A stretch of DNA of 64,000 bases from Heliopora coerulea. Its lineage: Eukaryota; Cnidaria; Anthozoa; Scleralcyonacea; Helioporidae. The stretch lies in assembly GCA_030142905.1 (NCBI GenBank), contig JASJOG010000019.1:257501-321500 (forward strand), written 5' to 3'. Position 1 is the stretch's first letter. Each line of letters begins with the position of its first letter. Positions 11,091-26,000 of the stretch are shown here, in pieces. The translations under genes were made by a program, and so were the position numbers. The notes beneath the pieces are model-generated. The model made no database searches, had not been told where the DNA came from, and saw only the letters and a list, made by a program, of their open reading frames with translations.

Positions 11091-14000
11091 ATGGGTGACT
11101 CAAGGGCTAACGAGTTGGGAAGATGGGTTGTACTGGTAAGTGCTTGTGTTCAGTTCTGGATTTCAAGACCTCTAACGAGCCTTTGTAATAGGTCATTAAC
11201 TAAGTAGAACTTCAAGTGCTTTAACATTTCGTGGATTAAATTATGTTTGTTTTGCTCGAATGAAGATCGTTGGTTCCTGAGGACTTGATGAAAATTCGGT
11301 TTTGTTGAGTTGAACAGCTACATATCATGAAAAACGGGGTTTTGCGATAAATTATTCCTGGATGGAATGTGCTCTAGTCGTGAAGAACACTTAAATTTAG
11401 AGTTTTCCAAAATATATTCGGTATAGAATAGCTGAAGCTACAAGAATAGTCCATATAAGCTCACATCCTTTTGATAGATCCCTTAAGGATCAGTCATTCA
11501 GTTCCTTGAATCCTTGTTAGGGGGCTTGCTCAGCATTTTCAACATATTCAGCAGTATTTCACCTGGTTGACACTTGGGTCTACCGGTAACTGCCCTACCA
11601 TAAGAGGATTTCCGGCCTATTTTTCTGCTCCTGAGAGACCCTATTTGAATTAGTAAAGGTAAAGAAAATGGGCAGTTTAAGAGGAATAAAAAAGAAAGAA
11701 CACATCTTACAATGACAATTATTTTTGTTATAATTATAATTCATTTTATAGTTTATATGGATGGGAGTCAATGGCATTCTTTTTGGGCTTGCATACCAGC
11801 AGTTCAACACTAGCAAAGAATATTATTACCTCAGGTCCATTTTAAAGGTAAGGTTAACTAATAAGATTACTTAACATTTAAACTTGCCAATCTGTGTTTC
11901 CTTGGCATGGTTTTGTGGTGAATTAGTTAACACATTGAAGAGCAAGGGCACACTTTTAAGTTTTATTCTGGCCAATATCAAATGATTTTATTCAGCAGGG
12001 TTGGGTGCCTTTTCCTTGGTGGGTTAACCCTGCCTATGTAACAATCTACTTTAATTTCTTATCAACACATTCACAAAATTTCCATACAACATTTATGCTA
12101 CTGATATCTACATAATTGTATTCTCCACATTGCTTGTTTAGGGTGGATTGCCATGGGCCAGAGGTGCTGCAGCAGTCCTCAACTTTAATTGTCTTTTAAT
12201 CCTTCTTCCCGTATGTAGAAATCTTCTATCATTTTTGAGAGGCTTTGATGTAAGTTCAATCAAACTACTGGTATTTTATCACTTCTTGTTGGCAACCTAT
12301 ATGTGATTGTTTTAATTCAAATGACAGAATCTTAAGATGGGTTTTCTTGTTGTTCATTTATTTATATATTTTTTTTGTCTCTTTGATTATTAATAAAAGG
12401 CAAGTTGCAAAAATTTCAAAATCAGAATTGAGAAAAATGTGACACACGTTTTTCATGGATTTGTTTGGCTTTACTTCATTTGTATGTATATTCTAACCTC
12501 CCACTACAGCTTTGCCATTGGGCCCACAAAGTCAGCAAGCATAACTGGGATACCATGGAGTAAGGGAATGTGAGACTTGAAACAGCCCTCCCTAATAATT
12601 TTTTTTTTGTGAAGTGAGTTTTTTTTCCTTTTAAAAAAATCTCTTTGTCAACAAAAACTTTATAACCACAGAAAATGTGATGTTTGGCACTGCATTTAAA
12701 AGGCACAGCTTTTTATTTAGACTTTGGGAATGATTTCAAAAAAATGCTACCAAAGAAGGGAATATTAATTTTGTTCCAAAACAATACAAAATTAGAAACC
12801 AGTTCATTGTAACTGACAAGATTAGTAGGCTAGCAATTCTAGTCATTTCAAAAGCCTTAAATGTCATAATTTTCTTGAGCAAGTCACTGGATGCCCTGAG
12901 TTGAGACACATACATAGCACTTGCTAACCTCCCCAGTGCAAAACTAACCCCATTATCCTTGATACTCTATCCCTTTCCTAGTATACCTATTATCATAATT
13001 ATTGAATGATTCCATAGTTTTGACCAAATAAATCATTATACAGTTGAAATTGTAAAAATTAAGGATGAAATGATATCAAATGCTGTTTGACAGTATCATT
13101 ATCATCTGTTTGTCTGTTTTCATGTTTACTTGTTTTTTGTTTGTTTTCTTTGTTTTTTCAGTGCTGTGGTTTAGGGAAAAACATTGTTCGACTTCTTGAT
13201 AAAAATCTTACCTTTCACAGATATGTTGCTTATGCCATTTGTATTTTCACTGGTAGGATATTTATGCACTTGTTGAAGCTATTTAGACTCATTTTTGGTT
13301 GCAAGTGCTCATCAGTTTAATGTGGCTGATTGTTGGTCAAAGATTGTACAGTCTCTTGGCCAGCAGAGGTGTACATCTAAAAATCAGGAAAATATACACA
13401 TTGGCAAGTGGGCTTGTTGTGTGCATTGTACTTGCAGATCCTTGTTTTGATTTTTCCCTGTCCCCCTACACACTTGAGCCAATTCTGTTTAAAACAATCA
13501 TCTTCCTGCTCCCTCTTTCCACAAAATAAGATTGTCTGAAATCAGCTGCAATAGATTTTAACTCTCTGAGGAGTTGTTACTTCATTCTGCCAAATGAAAT
13601 CTTTGGAATTATCTCTGGAATAAAATTGTAAAGTGTACCCTTGCCCCTTAATGGTTTACCAAGTTGGTGGTTAAACCATTAAGGGGCAGCCACCCCACTT
13701 TGCTGAATAAAACCATCTGGTGTTAGTCAGAATGTAATTCTTAGATGCACCCTTGCCCTTTACATCATTGCAATTTTCCAAATATTGTATGATAGGTTCC
13801 TGACTCAATGTAGTTCTGGTCTAAAGAAAACGTTCAGCATTTTGAATGTAGGCAAACTTGTTTAGTAATGTAGCAAGGAATCATGAAGTGACTGGGAGAA
13901 CTTTAACTTTTGTATCCTGATTTTGGAATTAATACTTATATGGAATGAGTATTGTACTTATCCACAGACTAAGGAAAATGAGAGTGAGTGATTTACTGCA

Positions 14001-17000
14001 TATAGTGAATGCAAAATAGCCAGGGGTGGATTTAGGTGGAGGAGCATTGAATGTGCACCCCCCTTCTTTGATTAGTTTTCATATGATTTTTTGCTTGGTC
14101 ACAAAACACAAGCATTAAACATTTCAACCACCAAGAAGAATGATGATTATTTTCAGAGAATTGAAAAAACAACAAAAAAACTAAAGGCTGAGTAAAAGAA
14201 ATTCAAATTGAAAAAACACTCACTGGAAACAACAGCAGCATAAAAATTCTTCCACTACAATGGCACATATTGACATGAATTTGTAAAAACAATTTACACC
14301 CCTTCCTTTTTCAGAATTCTGGATCTGCCCCTGATAGCTTCACTTTGTAGTCTCCATGGTCAAATAAGTTATCAGGTAACTAGTTATGTGCCAGCTTGGT
14401 GGCTCACTGGTTGGAATCTAGGATGGCTGGAAGGCAGATAGATGGGTAGTTAGGTAGGCAGATCAACAGATGGACACATTTATGGACAGAAAGGGACAGG
14501 AAGAGTGAGAAAGGTTGACAATGTTGTGGACAAATATAGAAAAACAAAGACTCATTTGTAGGGTGGTACACAAACAACTGATTGACTGAATGAATGGATA
14601 TGTTGCTGACCAACTGACCAACCAGCTGACAGACAAAGGCTAACAGTCAGAACCTTATATACTTTCAGTTCTAACAAACAAATGAACAAACAAACAAAGC
14701 AAAACAAACAACAAAATCAAATAAATAGACAAACAAACAAAGCAAAACAAATGAAACAAACAACCAAATCAAGCAAACAGGCAAACAAGCAAATAAAACA
14801 AACAAATCAAGACAAACAAGTCAAACAGACAAACAAACAAACAAGCAAACACACAAACAAGGGCAGGCAAGTATTTTTTAAGTTTTATTTTTGTCTTTTA
14901 AAGTAATAGTTTTTTTCTCCACTGGTTCTTGTTGTTGCTTCATTCTCTGTAGTTTCATTTATTAATATTGTCAACAAGCCCAATTTTTCGCGTTCCAGCT
15001 GTCCACGTCGGTTCCCATGTTTTCAACTTTGAGCGATTCGCCCTGGCTTGGGAGGATGATTCCCTGTTACATCAACTGTCCTTGTTCGAAGACAGTGAAA
15101 GCACAACGTGGTTGAATCCTATCCGCAAGGAGGGTGTGGTAAGTGCCTCCCACCAGATTGCCACAGCCAAGGTGAAGCTGTGGACTGCACGCGTTAAAAC
15201 ATTATAACTTGTTCGTGGTTGTTGACAAAGGCGAACGATGTTCCGCCACACCTCGTGAACAATGTTGTGCTACACCAAACGAACGGTTTTGCACTACACC
15301 ACATGAACGATGTAGCTCTGCACCATATGAACGATGCTGCGAAACACCATATGAGCGATGTTGGCCAACACCACATGAACGATGTTGCGCTCACAGCTTC
15401 GTGATGTAGTCTCCGTATCCATTAACTCGTTTTCTATTTACTTAAATTCCTGTCTTTATATTTGTATTCTCCTAGGATCCTAATACAGAGTTATTTCAGA
15501 CAGGTAAGCTTCGCACTGCATTGACTGATGGCTACTTTTAGGGATGATTTTTAACGCATCAAATATTGCATCAAAATTTAATGGGTGTAACATGTCATTG
15601 TGGACGATGAAAGAGAGTTAGGATACCGAAGTCAGTAAGAAATTCTGTGAAGTTTTCACTACAGGGGAGTGAGACCGGGTTAATCGGACATGGCCTTATA
15701 GTCTCTCCTCGCGAAACCTGGTAGGTCTGGAACCCCTAAGGCTTAGTCTGTAAGCTTTGCCGTGCCAAGAGCGTGCCGGCGCTGGCACAAATCGGCACAG
15801 GTTATAAACTGAGTACTTTAGCCAAGTAGTGCAGCGACGATCGGCACGGCCAACGATAAGCTTATAAATGAGTTGAGGTGAGGTGTGCTGTACCGACACA
15901 TGCGCTACTATGACACATAGTGTGCTGTACCGACACATGCGACACATTCGTGTACTAGTGAAGAAATTAAGGGGTTAAGTTTCCCTCCTTGATCAAAAGA
16001 AGCCGGTGTAGTTCCGGCATTGCTTTATTTTGTTTCCTGGTAATTTTAAAATTATCATAAACAACAAGGCTTTGTCTTAAGGGAAGTGTGCAAAATGCTA
16101 AACTTCTGATTTATTAACAGAGATTTTTTTCATGATAATCTGACACTGTCGAAGTTAATTGAAAAATGTTGACTCGAGCGGGATTTGAACCCGCACCTTC
16201 GGGACACCAGTCTACCTGTTGAGCCTGTCGAGTCCACAGGGATTGGAGGCGAGCTTTTATCCATATTAAGTGCACGAGATATCCTCGCGACAACTTAACG
16301 CTTATCCATGAGAGAATGTGCGGTGTTTTAATTCTTTTTCAGAATCATCCTCAGAAATAGATGAACGGAAATTTTTTCATGATAATCTGACACTGCCGAA
16401 GTCAACTGATATCAACATTTTTCAGTTGACTTTGGCAGTGTTAGATTATCATGAAAAAATTTTTGTTCATGTATCTCTAAAGATGATTCATTATTTATTC
16501 TGCAGTTAATTTGTGATTTTCTTTTGGAATATTTCCAGTGGCTGGTGTTTCTGGATTTGTTATTACTTTGGCTTTCGTTGTTATGGTACGGACTTACTTT
16601 TGCCTTATTTGATTATTGTTGTGTTCGGGTTTTCTTTCTTGCGTAATATTCTTAGAGATGACTTTCATCGATTTTTTTTAACTTTTAAACTTTTTTCGTG
16701 CAGTTCACTTCATCCACTGAGCTTCTCAGGTAAAGTAAATATTTTCAAATATTATGTTTCACAGAAGAGTAGATACAGGTTCTTATTCTAACTCGTGGAT
16801 CAGTTTTTAATTACGATTCAGTTGTCCGGGCCCGATTTCAAAAGACGGAGAATATGGAGATATTTAACCCTTTAACGGGCACTGTCGCCATTTGAAAACT
16901 TATTAATTTGTATATTTATTATTATATATTTATATTTAAATATAAAGATTTTACTCTGGCTAACGCCAGACGATTTTACTTGTCGAGGGGAGAGAGACGT

Positions 17001-20000
17001 AAAACCCCTCCAGTGAAGGATTAAATCCCCTAAAAGTTAGGACTCAGTCATGGATTTTCTTTTCAATTCGTCGTGTAAGTCATAAAGCTAACGTGTTATA
17101 AAGTAATGTTTAAAAAACGAGCAGGAGTGCTTTATCGGATACAAAGCACGAGGCGGAAGTCGAATGTTTTGGGTCCGATAAAGCACGTACTGCGAGTTTT
17201 TTGAACAGCTTATAAAACATTTTATTATATATATTATATATTATATAATATATATATTGTTTTATTATAAACATTATTATAAAATGCTAATTCCTTACGT
17301 ACGTTTGGCAATTTCTGTTTTCTAAGGCGAAAAATACTGAGGAAAATTTGAAGAGAAATTCAGGATAAAGTCACGTGTGTCTTTATCGCATATAAAGACA
17401 CGGCACGGTTATGATTTTCTTTTGTATTTTCCTCATGAATTATTAATGAGTTTTTTAAATATATATAAATAACAGATGATATAATTAGCAGATACAATCT
17501 GAGCAGCCGAACTGTTCGGGATTTACGATGCGGGCCGATGGCGATTCGTGGTAAATTTCATACAATTCCCACGCTGGCGAACATTTTGTATTGCGTACTT
17601 ACGACACGAATTCACAAATGATAAATATCCATGTTTAATGACTATCTTGGGGATACACACCAAGCGAGTCGAGCAAATTTAAGGAAACGTGTATATAAAT
17701 GTACAGTAAGACCATTCGCTATTCGATTTTCAGTTACTACTATTTCTTTTATTTTGTCTCATGAATTTTTAGAGGGTGCTGTATTAGTTTAAAATACATC
17801 GTTTATTAACCGTATTTCAGTTTCAGAGGTTAATAAGTTAGTTTACGCTAATCTTCCGTAATGTTGGTCTTTTTACGCTACAACAAGAAATTTCGATAAC
17901 CACTGAGTATTTTGATTAAATACAAAACAGTGGTGACTCCGAAGATTGAAATCATTATTATTTTCAACGTCTCGACTATCTAAGAGTCACCATTGTTTTG
18001 TATTTACACTACCACCGTTCCCGGGTTTATTTTGTTTATATAGGCGCTCCTACTTTGAAGTTTTCTGGTACACACATCACCTGTTCATCATATTTTTCGC
18101 TGGTCTTGTAGTACATGGAATAGGGTAAGCGGTACGTTTTTGATATAGGCCTTGAACTCGAGTCTTTGCTGATGACCTCTTTCGATTTTGAAGCTGGGGC
18201 GCAACTGGAGGAGAAGTTGGGGGGGGGGGGGGGTGGTCGGGACCCCTGCTCTTTCTATAAGAAGTCTTGCATTTGCCCTGTTAGCGACAGTTTTTTGCCC
18301 TTACTTCCCAAAGTGACATTTGTCTAGTGCACTCGAAATAACCAAAACCATCCTGAAGGAGACTTGACATTACCCTCCGACCCCTGCCCTTCGAAATTTC
18401 TTGTTTCGCCCCAATAAAAGTGCATAGTAGGTAGGTTTTCTATTTCAATGAGTGAATTTGCCATGTCGAAGGGGTTAAAACGATATGTAACAAAGCCTTA
18501 AGAGGTAAATATTTCCAAATATATCTTGCTTTAAACACCCGTAAACTTAATAACAACTAGAGGGGGTCACGGACCCTTAATATCAGTCAACAGCTAGCAA
18601 AGGGGTGTGAGAAATACGGAAACTCAAGAGAGGAAATGCTACAATAACTCCTGTCTCACCCTTTTGGTTTTTTAATACTTATTGACCTCAGTTGTTCGGT
18701 CTGTACTAGTGAACTATCGGATCTTTGTTTTTTGCACGAACCTCGACTTGCTAGTCTTTACTTTAAACCAGTGGTTCTTAACCTTGTTGGAGGTACTGAA
18801 CCCCGCAAGTTTCATCCGTGCATTCACCGAATTCTTCGTAATTGGAAAACGGAACGGACACACACACATTGTGTGTGTGGCTTGACCTCCGCTGAACCCC
18901 TGAGACTGACTCACCAAACTCCTGGGGTTCGATCGAACCCAGGTCAAGAACCACTGCTTTAAACAGTTTCGACTGTTCACTAGCACAGGATTCACGCTCG
19001 GTCTATACGTAGTAACTTCGGATTTTTGTTTTTCCAACCTCCATTATTCCTTCTGTTTTTAGTGGGCTTGTGAGGAAACAAGTTAACGTTCATGAACACG
19101 ACCCAGAGGAATGCCAGGGCGTTGTCAACCCAAATATGGGTTGCAACCAGCCTCGTTTTGAAGCAACAGGTGCCCAGGTAGAGTTTGTAGATAGAAAAAC
19201 CAGGACGTCATCGTATGGAAACGATTAGGCGACTTAACAGATACCAAACAGTCTCACCTCTGAAAAGATGAATAGCATCAACTGAAAAAAAATGTGCTAG
19301 AGTAGATGAATATTATATATTTGGGGAAACTCAGAATAGGATTAGGGTTTGGATTAGAATTAGGGCCAGGGTTAGAATTAGGGTCACAATTAGGGTTAAA
19401 TCACCCCCTAGTGACGGTAGATCTACGTCTCCTCCCGTATGTCCCGTTGTCCACCCCCTGGCACCAACCCCTTCAAGTTCCGCTACTATATCACCCAAGC
19501 AACAACTTGTCGTATGTAGGAGCCTTCATTTCCCTTAAATAGATGATATTCATCTTTTTTTGCCACGTTTTGTCAATTGATGATATTCATCTTTCCAAGG
19601 CGCGAGACTTGGCTGAAATACCAGTCTACACCATTGAGATGCTGTTTCTGTTTGTTTTTTTCCCCATTTTCTGAGCCAATTTACTGATAAACCATCAATT
19701 TTTTTTCTGGTAGACATGGAAATGGGTGACTGGCCCAATGGCATTGTATTTTCTCGAAAGATGTATTCGGTTTTTCAGATCATTGCAGAAGGTCAAAGTC
19801 ACAAAGGTATGATGAAAGTAAATCGTTTTCATAGCCACGAGGATAATCATAATTTTGTAATAATTATTATAATGATAATGATGATGATAATTATGATGAT
19901 GATGATGATAATAATGATAGTGATAGTGATGATTATGAAAACGATTATGATAAGAATGGGGATAACGATAATGACGATTATAATGTTAATGATAATAATG

Positions 20001-23000
20001 ATGATAATGATGATAATGATAATAATGATAATGATAATAATAGTCATAATGATAATGGCAATGATAATAATAATCATAATCATAGTGGAGATGTTTTGTT
20101 TCTGTCATTCATGCTGAACCTATGTCACCGGTGGAAAAATTTTGTCCGGTATAAATTTAATCTACGGCAAGTTTTCCTACCAGGCGCAATTACATCTCGA
20201 ATTCCTCTTGTCAAACCCCTGTGAGGGAGAAATCAAAACTGATAAGAAAGCTTTTCCAGACGTTGAAGTTTTCTGTTCTTTGTTTTCTGTGAGTATCCGT
20301 GTCAATCTTGTACTGTTAAATTCTGCTTCTTTTCCCTGGATTAGGTCATCAAACACCCGTCTAACGTTCTTGAAATAAGAATGAAGAAGTCTGGATTTCA
20401 CTCGGAGCCTGGACAGGTAGGAATGTTGATAAAATATCAGTGAGAGGAAAAGTAAATTCATGAGACGTCCTCCTCCGTTCCACGAGTGCCACGACTTTAA
20501 ATACGCTAGATAAAATAATACCACAGAAATCAGGACGGAGCCAACCCAGTGAATTTTTTAAAAAAAAGATGTAGGTGCACGACTACGAGCCCTCAGTACA
20601 TGGTAGGACAAATCATGTATCAAGGTTCCTGGCCTTTCCAAGGTGTTCCATTATCGTCAAATGAAGAACTACTGAAAACCACGACCAGCCGACAACCTCA
20701 AAAAGTATAGAATAAAACATATTCCGAAAAATAGAGACATCTTGGAAAACTCAAGATACGAGTCAAAACAAGACGAGTATATGAGACTTTAACATTTCGA
20801 CTTTATTACAAAGTCATCATCAGACAGAATGATTTACAAAACAAGCCAAGGTCTATATATATAGTGTGATGTAGACAACAAGGATTCCTAACTTCCGTTG
20901 TCTAGATCACACTGTATATATAGACCTTGGCTTGTTTTGTAAATCATTCTGTCTGATGATGACTTTGTAATAAAGTCGAAATATTACAGTCTCATATACT
21001 CGTCTTGTTTTGACTCATATTTTGACTTTTCCAAGATGTCTCTATTTAAGAACTACTGAGGTGACCAGCCCAGCAGTGCCAATAGTAAGCGCCCAAGGAA
21101 GCCTTTCAAATCTCGTTTCCAGATGCAATGGAATCTCCTTTTAATGGATACAACGCCTGCCGCGACGTGTCTGTGTTTCAGCTTTTAGAAAGTAGATCGA
21201 GATTCTGGTGGTTTTTCTTTGGTAAAATAATAAAAACAAACGAATCGCTAAAAATTTCAAAAATTTAACGAGAAATATTTTATGATTGAATACTCCTCTT
21301 GAAATACAGGTATTAGACAATCGGTACTCGCGCAAATTATTTTATGACACGCGTTTGAAATTAAAATTACATGAGGTAGATATGCAGCAAAATTACGCGT
21401 TACCTATTGTAACTAATCGCCTAAAGGCCTGTTTACACGTGTGATTTTGTACTTTGCGATTGTCATTCTGGTGTATGTAATAAACTCATGACAGTCAAGC
21501 AGCAAGATATCAGCTTACGATTCGCTGTAGTGTGTCCTCGATACTCTCTTCAGTTTAACACATACTCCAAGATGTCAATCGCAAGGCACAAAACCGCATC
21601 TGTAAACGACACTTAAACGAGCTAGTTAACGTTAAAAAAATTCGTTTTTAATTGTTGAAATGTTCTTGGTTTATACAGTATATATTCCTACATTGTTCCA
21701 AAATATCCAGTCTGGAATGGCATCCTTTTACGTTGACGTCGGTAAGAATATAACTGACAATCATTATAAATGCATGAAGAAAAAATTACCGCATGAATAA
21801 TTTTAATAATACGTTTCTTTTTGGATAACTTTATATTTAGTGTCCAGAAGAAGAGTTTTTCAGTGTCCATATAAGAATTGTTGGTGACTGGACGAGTAAG
21901 TTAACATAACAGTCAATGACCTAAGAATAGGATACTGAGTAGACGGTGTTAAGTGTCGTAAAATTGGCCTTTGCTCGAAACGTTAGAATTCTTTTCGATC
22001 AGTCACGGCAGTTAACATAACATAATGATTCCAATTCTTCGCCGTCAATCATTCCCTCGTCTGTTAATTCGTTACCAATCATTTGGTATTAATATCTCAT
22101 TGGGGAAAACACTATCAATCATTCACTATCAATCATTCACTATCAGTCATTCACTATCAATCATTCGCTATCAGATTCGCTATCAATCATTTCCATTGGT
22201 GGGAAAGCGCTATCAGTCACTTTAGATGAACGTACAGGGATATAGTGGTGGTAACTCTGTGTCTGTTGTTTTTTTTTACTCAAAGGTGCTCTTGCAAAAT
22301 CTTACCTGGACGAGAACAACGAAGAACTTGAACGAACCCCAAGGTCAGTTTCTTTCCATAGTTTCTCCTCGTTCTTGTTCCTCCGAGCTGACTGTTTGTC
22401 AATCGTTTCGGACTTACACACCATCCAACGACGGACTTTTTTGCATAGTTTAGGAACGTAAATCCATGAAAAAACTTCGCGGAAAGTTGGAAGTGCCTCC
22501 TTAGCGATTCTCCTGGGCGATGGGAAGAGAATAAATGTTAACTATACAGTTGTCTGGTGTAATTGATGCACCAGACAACTGTACTCATGTAGTTAGTGTC
22601 TTCATGCATAAAACCGTGTGAGAACCCAGCCCTTCATGCTGGACGTTTTGACTGCATGCGTCTGGCACCAATTTTCCCCGATTAGTCTGTGAGTGAAGAG
22701 GGAACAGTCTTCATTTATTTGCGATGGAGCGAGCCGACCAAAAATATTGGGAACCACTGACATAATGTCTTCTCATCTGTCTCGCCCATTGGTACCAAAA
22801 GCAAAATTGTTGGATTTGAGATGCAAACGTGTCGTTTCTGAAGCTTTGTTAGTTCAAGGACAAGATTCAGTACGTTGGGAAAAGATTTGATATGTAATAC
22901 TTCAAATATAAATAAGGGTTCCTCCTCTTATTAGACTCAATTAGAGAGCGAGACGAGGGCTGAACCGATTCAAGGCAATGGTTAAATTCTCCCTTACACG

Positions 23001-26000
23001 CGAGTTGAAACGGGAAAAAACTTTTCCGTTCCCCAATGAACTGCCATGGAAGAAACATCTGGTCGCCAAATTTGATAGCTGGTCGCCAAGACGTATATTT
23101 ATCAAAAAGTCATTTTCGATTCATTAGGTTATTCCATCAATTCGTGCTCGTTTGCCACGAGGGCGAACTGTGGCAAATATCTGGTCGCCAGATGTAATAT
23201 TTTGTCGCATTTAGCGCCCTGGTGACCTATTTTTCATTCCCTGCTGATTCCAACTTCAAAATAAGGGAGTAATTTTCTAATTTCTTATCTTACCTTTTAA
23301 TCGTACGATGAACAGACTTGCCGTTGATGGTCCTTTTGGAACAGCAAGCACAGTAAGTTATATCCAACCAAACACATTACACTTAACTAAAGGTTACCGT
23401 GTCTTTCGTTGGCGATGTGGCCTGGTCCAATGTCCCTTATTCATACCTGTCTATTTTATGCTTGTGCTAGTGTGTAAATGTGGTTGCGTCAGTCTGTGCT
23501 TTTTTTCTAACTGAGAACATGGTTTTACACATGATCCTGTTCCTGTTGCCGTTCCTATTTGTGTCCGTGTGCCGATATCCTTGGATCTCGTCGCTGGATG
23601 ACATGTTTGCCAAGGGTTTGTTATTATTATGGGTTTGTGGCCATACTGGTGTTCGTGTTGGTGCTGCAGCCGTCTGTTTAGCAGTTGGTGTTGGCGTGTG
23701 TGTGTTGGCGTTTGTGTTTTCGTTGGTGTTTGTGTTAGTCGTGATGCTGCTGGTCATATTAGTATTTGTATTGACCACGGTGGTGTTGGTGTTGATGTCA
23801 GTGGTTATGTTGGTAAATTGGTTTTGGTAATGGTGGCAATGCCAATGTCGATGTTGGTGTTAGTAAGGTCGTTGGTGTTGGTGTCAATGCAGCTGTTTGC
23901 GTTTGGGCTGATAGTATGTTTTGCTGCTAATATTGGCGCTGATGCTGGTGTTGGATTTTTTACTGCCTTTGGAAATGGTGTTTTGCCTTGGTGTTGGTGT
24001 CAATGTTGTCGTTGGTCTTGGCTTGCATGTTAGTGACCTTGCTGGTGCTGGCGTTGGTGTTAGCTCTGGTGTTCGTGTCAGTGCTATTTGTTTGTATTGG
24101 TGCGAATATTTGATGTTGGTCTTGGCTTTGGCCTTGGTGTTTGTCTTGGTCCAGGTGTCGGTGCTGTTGTCGTCGTTGTCGTAGTTGTTATAGTAATTGA
24201 TGTGTGCTTCAGTTGTTATTTGCCTATTGTATTGGCTAGTGCAAGTTTGTGTTTGTATTCGTGCTTGTAAATCCCTTTTTCGTACGAACTTCACTATTTG
24301 GTAACCCATTTGTCCTTCTTTCTCCCACAGGATTTCCTAAAATACCCGGTCTGTGTTTTCGTGGGGGCTGGTATTGGCGTTACTCCTTTTGCATCGATCT
24401 TAAAATCTATCTGGTGAAGAACTATACTTTTTATGTCGTGACGCTATTTCAGAATAATCTTCAGGGTAACATAAAGAGGAATGTTCATGATTAACCTACA
24501 CTGCTGAAGTCAACTAGAAAAATTTAGTTGATTTGGGCGGGATTCGAACTCGCATCTTTGGGCTTCCAGGCTGCTTTTCTGCCAGTTGAACTATCTAGTC
24601 AACTGGGAACAGTATACTCATTTAATTATAAGTGAACGATAGATTCTCGCGATAATTTAACCTTCATCCTTGCGGACGTACAATGTTTCTCTGGGTAACA
24701 CCTCTCTCTCGTACACTTATAATGGATTAAACAAGCAGACTATTTCAGAATAACTATATAGCTCAACTGGTAGAACAGCAGTCCGGAAACTCGATGATGC
24801 GACTTAGATTTCCGCGCAAGAAAACTAAATTTTCTGAATTCACTTTTGGCAGTGTAAAAAAAAAGGGAGCAATTGTCGTAGGATATAAAGAAATCAAGGA
24901 TGTGCCAACATGGTGATAATATTGTTTAATACTTCGTAATTTATAGTAATTCACACAGTTGGTAAAATGTACCTTAGTCTACCTTCCACTAGACATATTT
25001 ACCTTTTGAATTTCCATTCAAGGTTCCAACATAACAAAGCTGAGTCGTCCCTCAACATTAAAAAGATTTATTTCTTCTGGATATGCCCAGACACGCAAGC
25101 CTTTGAATGGTTTGCTGAGTTACTGGAGAGCCTAGAAGACCAAGTAAGAGAGCAAATATTTTGAATATCAAATTGTTCTCATTCCATCCTTTTTCTTGGC
25201 TTGCTTTCCTTCCTTCCTTCGTATGTTCGTTCGTTCGTTCGTTCGTTCGTTCGTTCGTTCGTTCGTTCGTTCGTTGTTTTTTCCCCTTCCCTCCTTCGTT
25301 TCTTTTCATGGACAGTTTACCATTTGAAATCGTGTTAAACATGCTTCTCTATTCTTATCATTCCCACAGATGGTAGAAAAGGGCAATGCTGATTTCTTGG
25401 AATATAATATTTACCTTACCAGAGGTTGGACGAACAATGAGGTAATCCCAACTTTGCCAATAACAAACATTCATAACAAGTGCTGTTAAAACGACAGAAA
25501 CAACAATTGTTACTGCAACATAGCAGTCGCAGTAACTGTAACTGTAAGAGTAATTGTAACTATAACGTAAACGGTAACTGTTACTGTAACTGTAACTTTA
25601 GCAGTAACAAAGCAGTAATTATAATAGCAACTATAACAGTAACAGTAACAGTAATAACGGCAACAGTAACAACAGTAGCAGTAACTGTCGTTTTAACAGT
25701 AACTATGACTGTAACCGTAACTGAAGCGATAGTGGTAACAGTATCAGTACCAATAGAAGTAGCAGTAACAGTTACACCACCGCATAAGCAACAGCATTAA
25801 CAACAACAACTACAGCAAGAACATAACCGCCTCAAACGAGAACTTTGCAACTGATCTCATTCCATCACTGTCCTCTCTTAAGGCTCGAAATATAATGCTT
25901 CGTGACAAGAATCAAGGTGAGGACGTGATAACTGGTTTGAGACAGAAAACACATTTTGGGCGACCGCAGTGGGGTGGAATATTCCAAAAAATCGCAGACT

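Noticed and set aside
13087..13529. Two overlapping hydrophobic frames near NOX exon 4
   Set aside because: The first contains exon 4 in frame but reads into introns on both sides; the second is intronic and not matched by NOX.
15233..15400. CRISPR-like array
   Set aside because: Direct tandem minisatellite with no spacers, in an intron of an animal gene.
19716..20117. Ile/Met-rich 133-codon frame
   Set aside because: NOX exon 11 in a wrong frame followed by a GAT/AAT microsatellite.
23480..24310. Several 100-140 codon frames on both strands
   Set aside because: All are held open by GTTGGT-type low complexity in a NOX intron.
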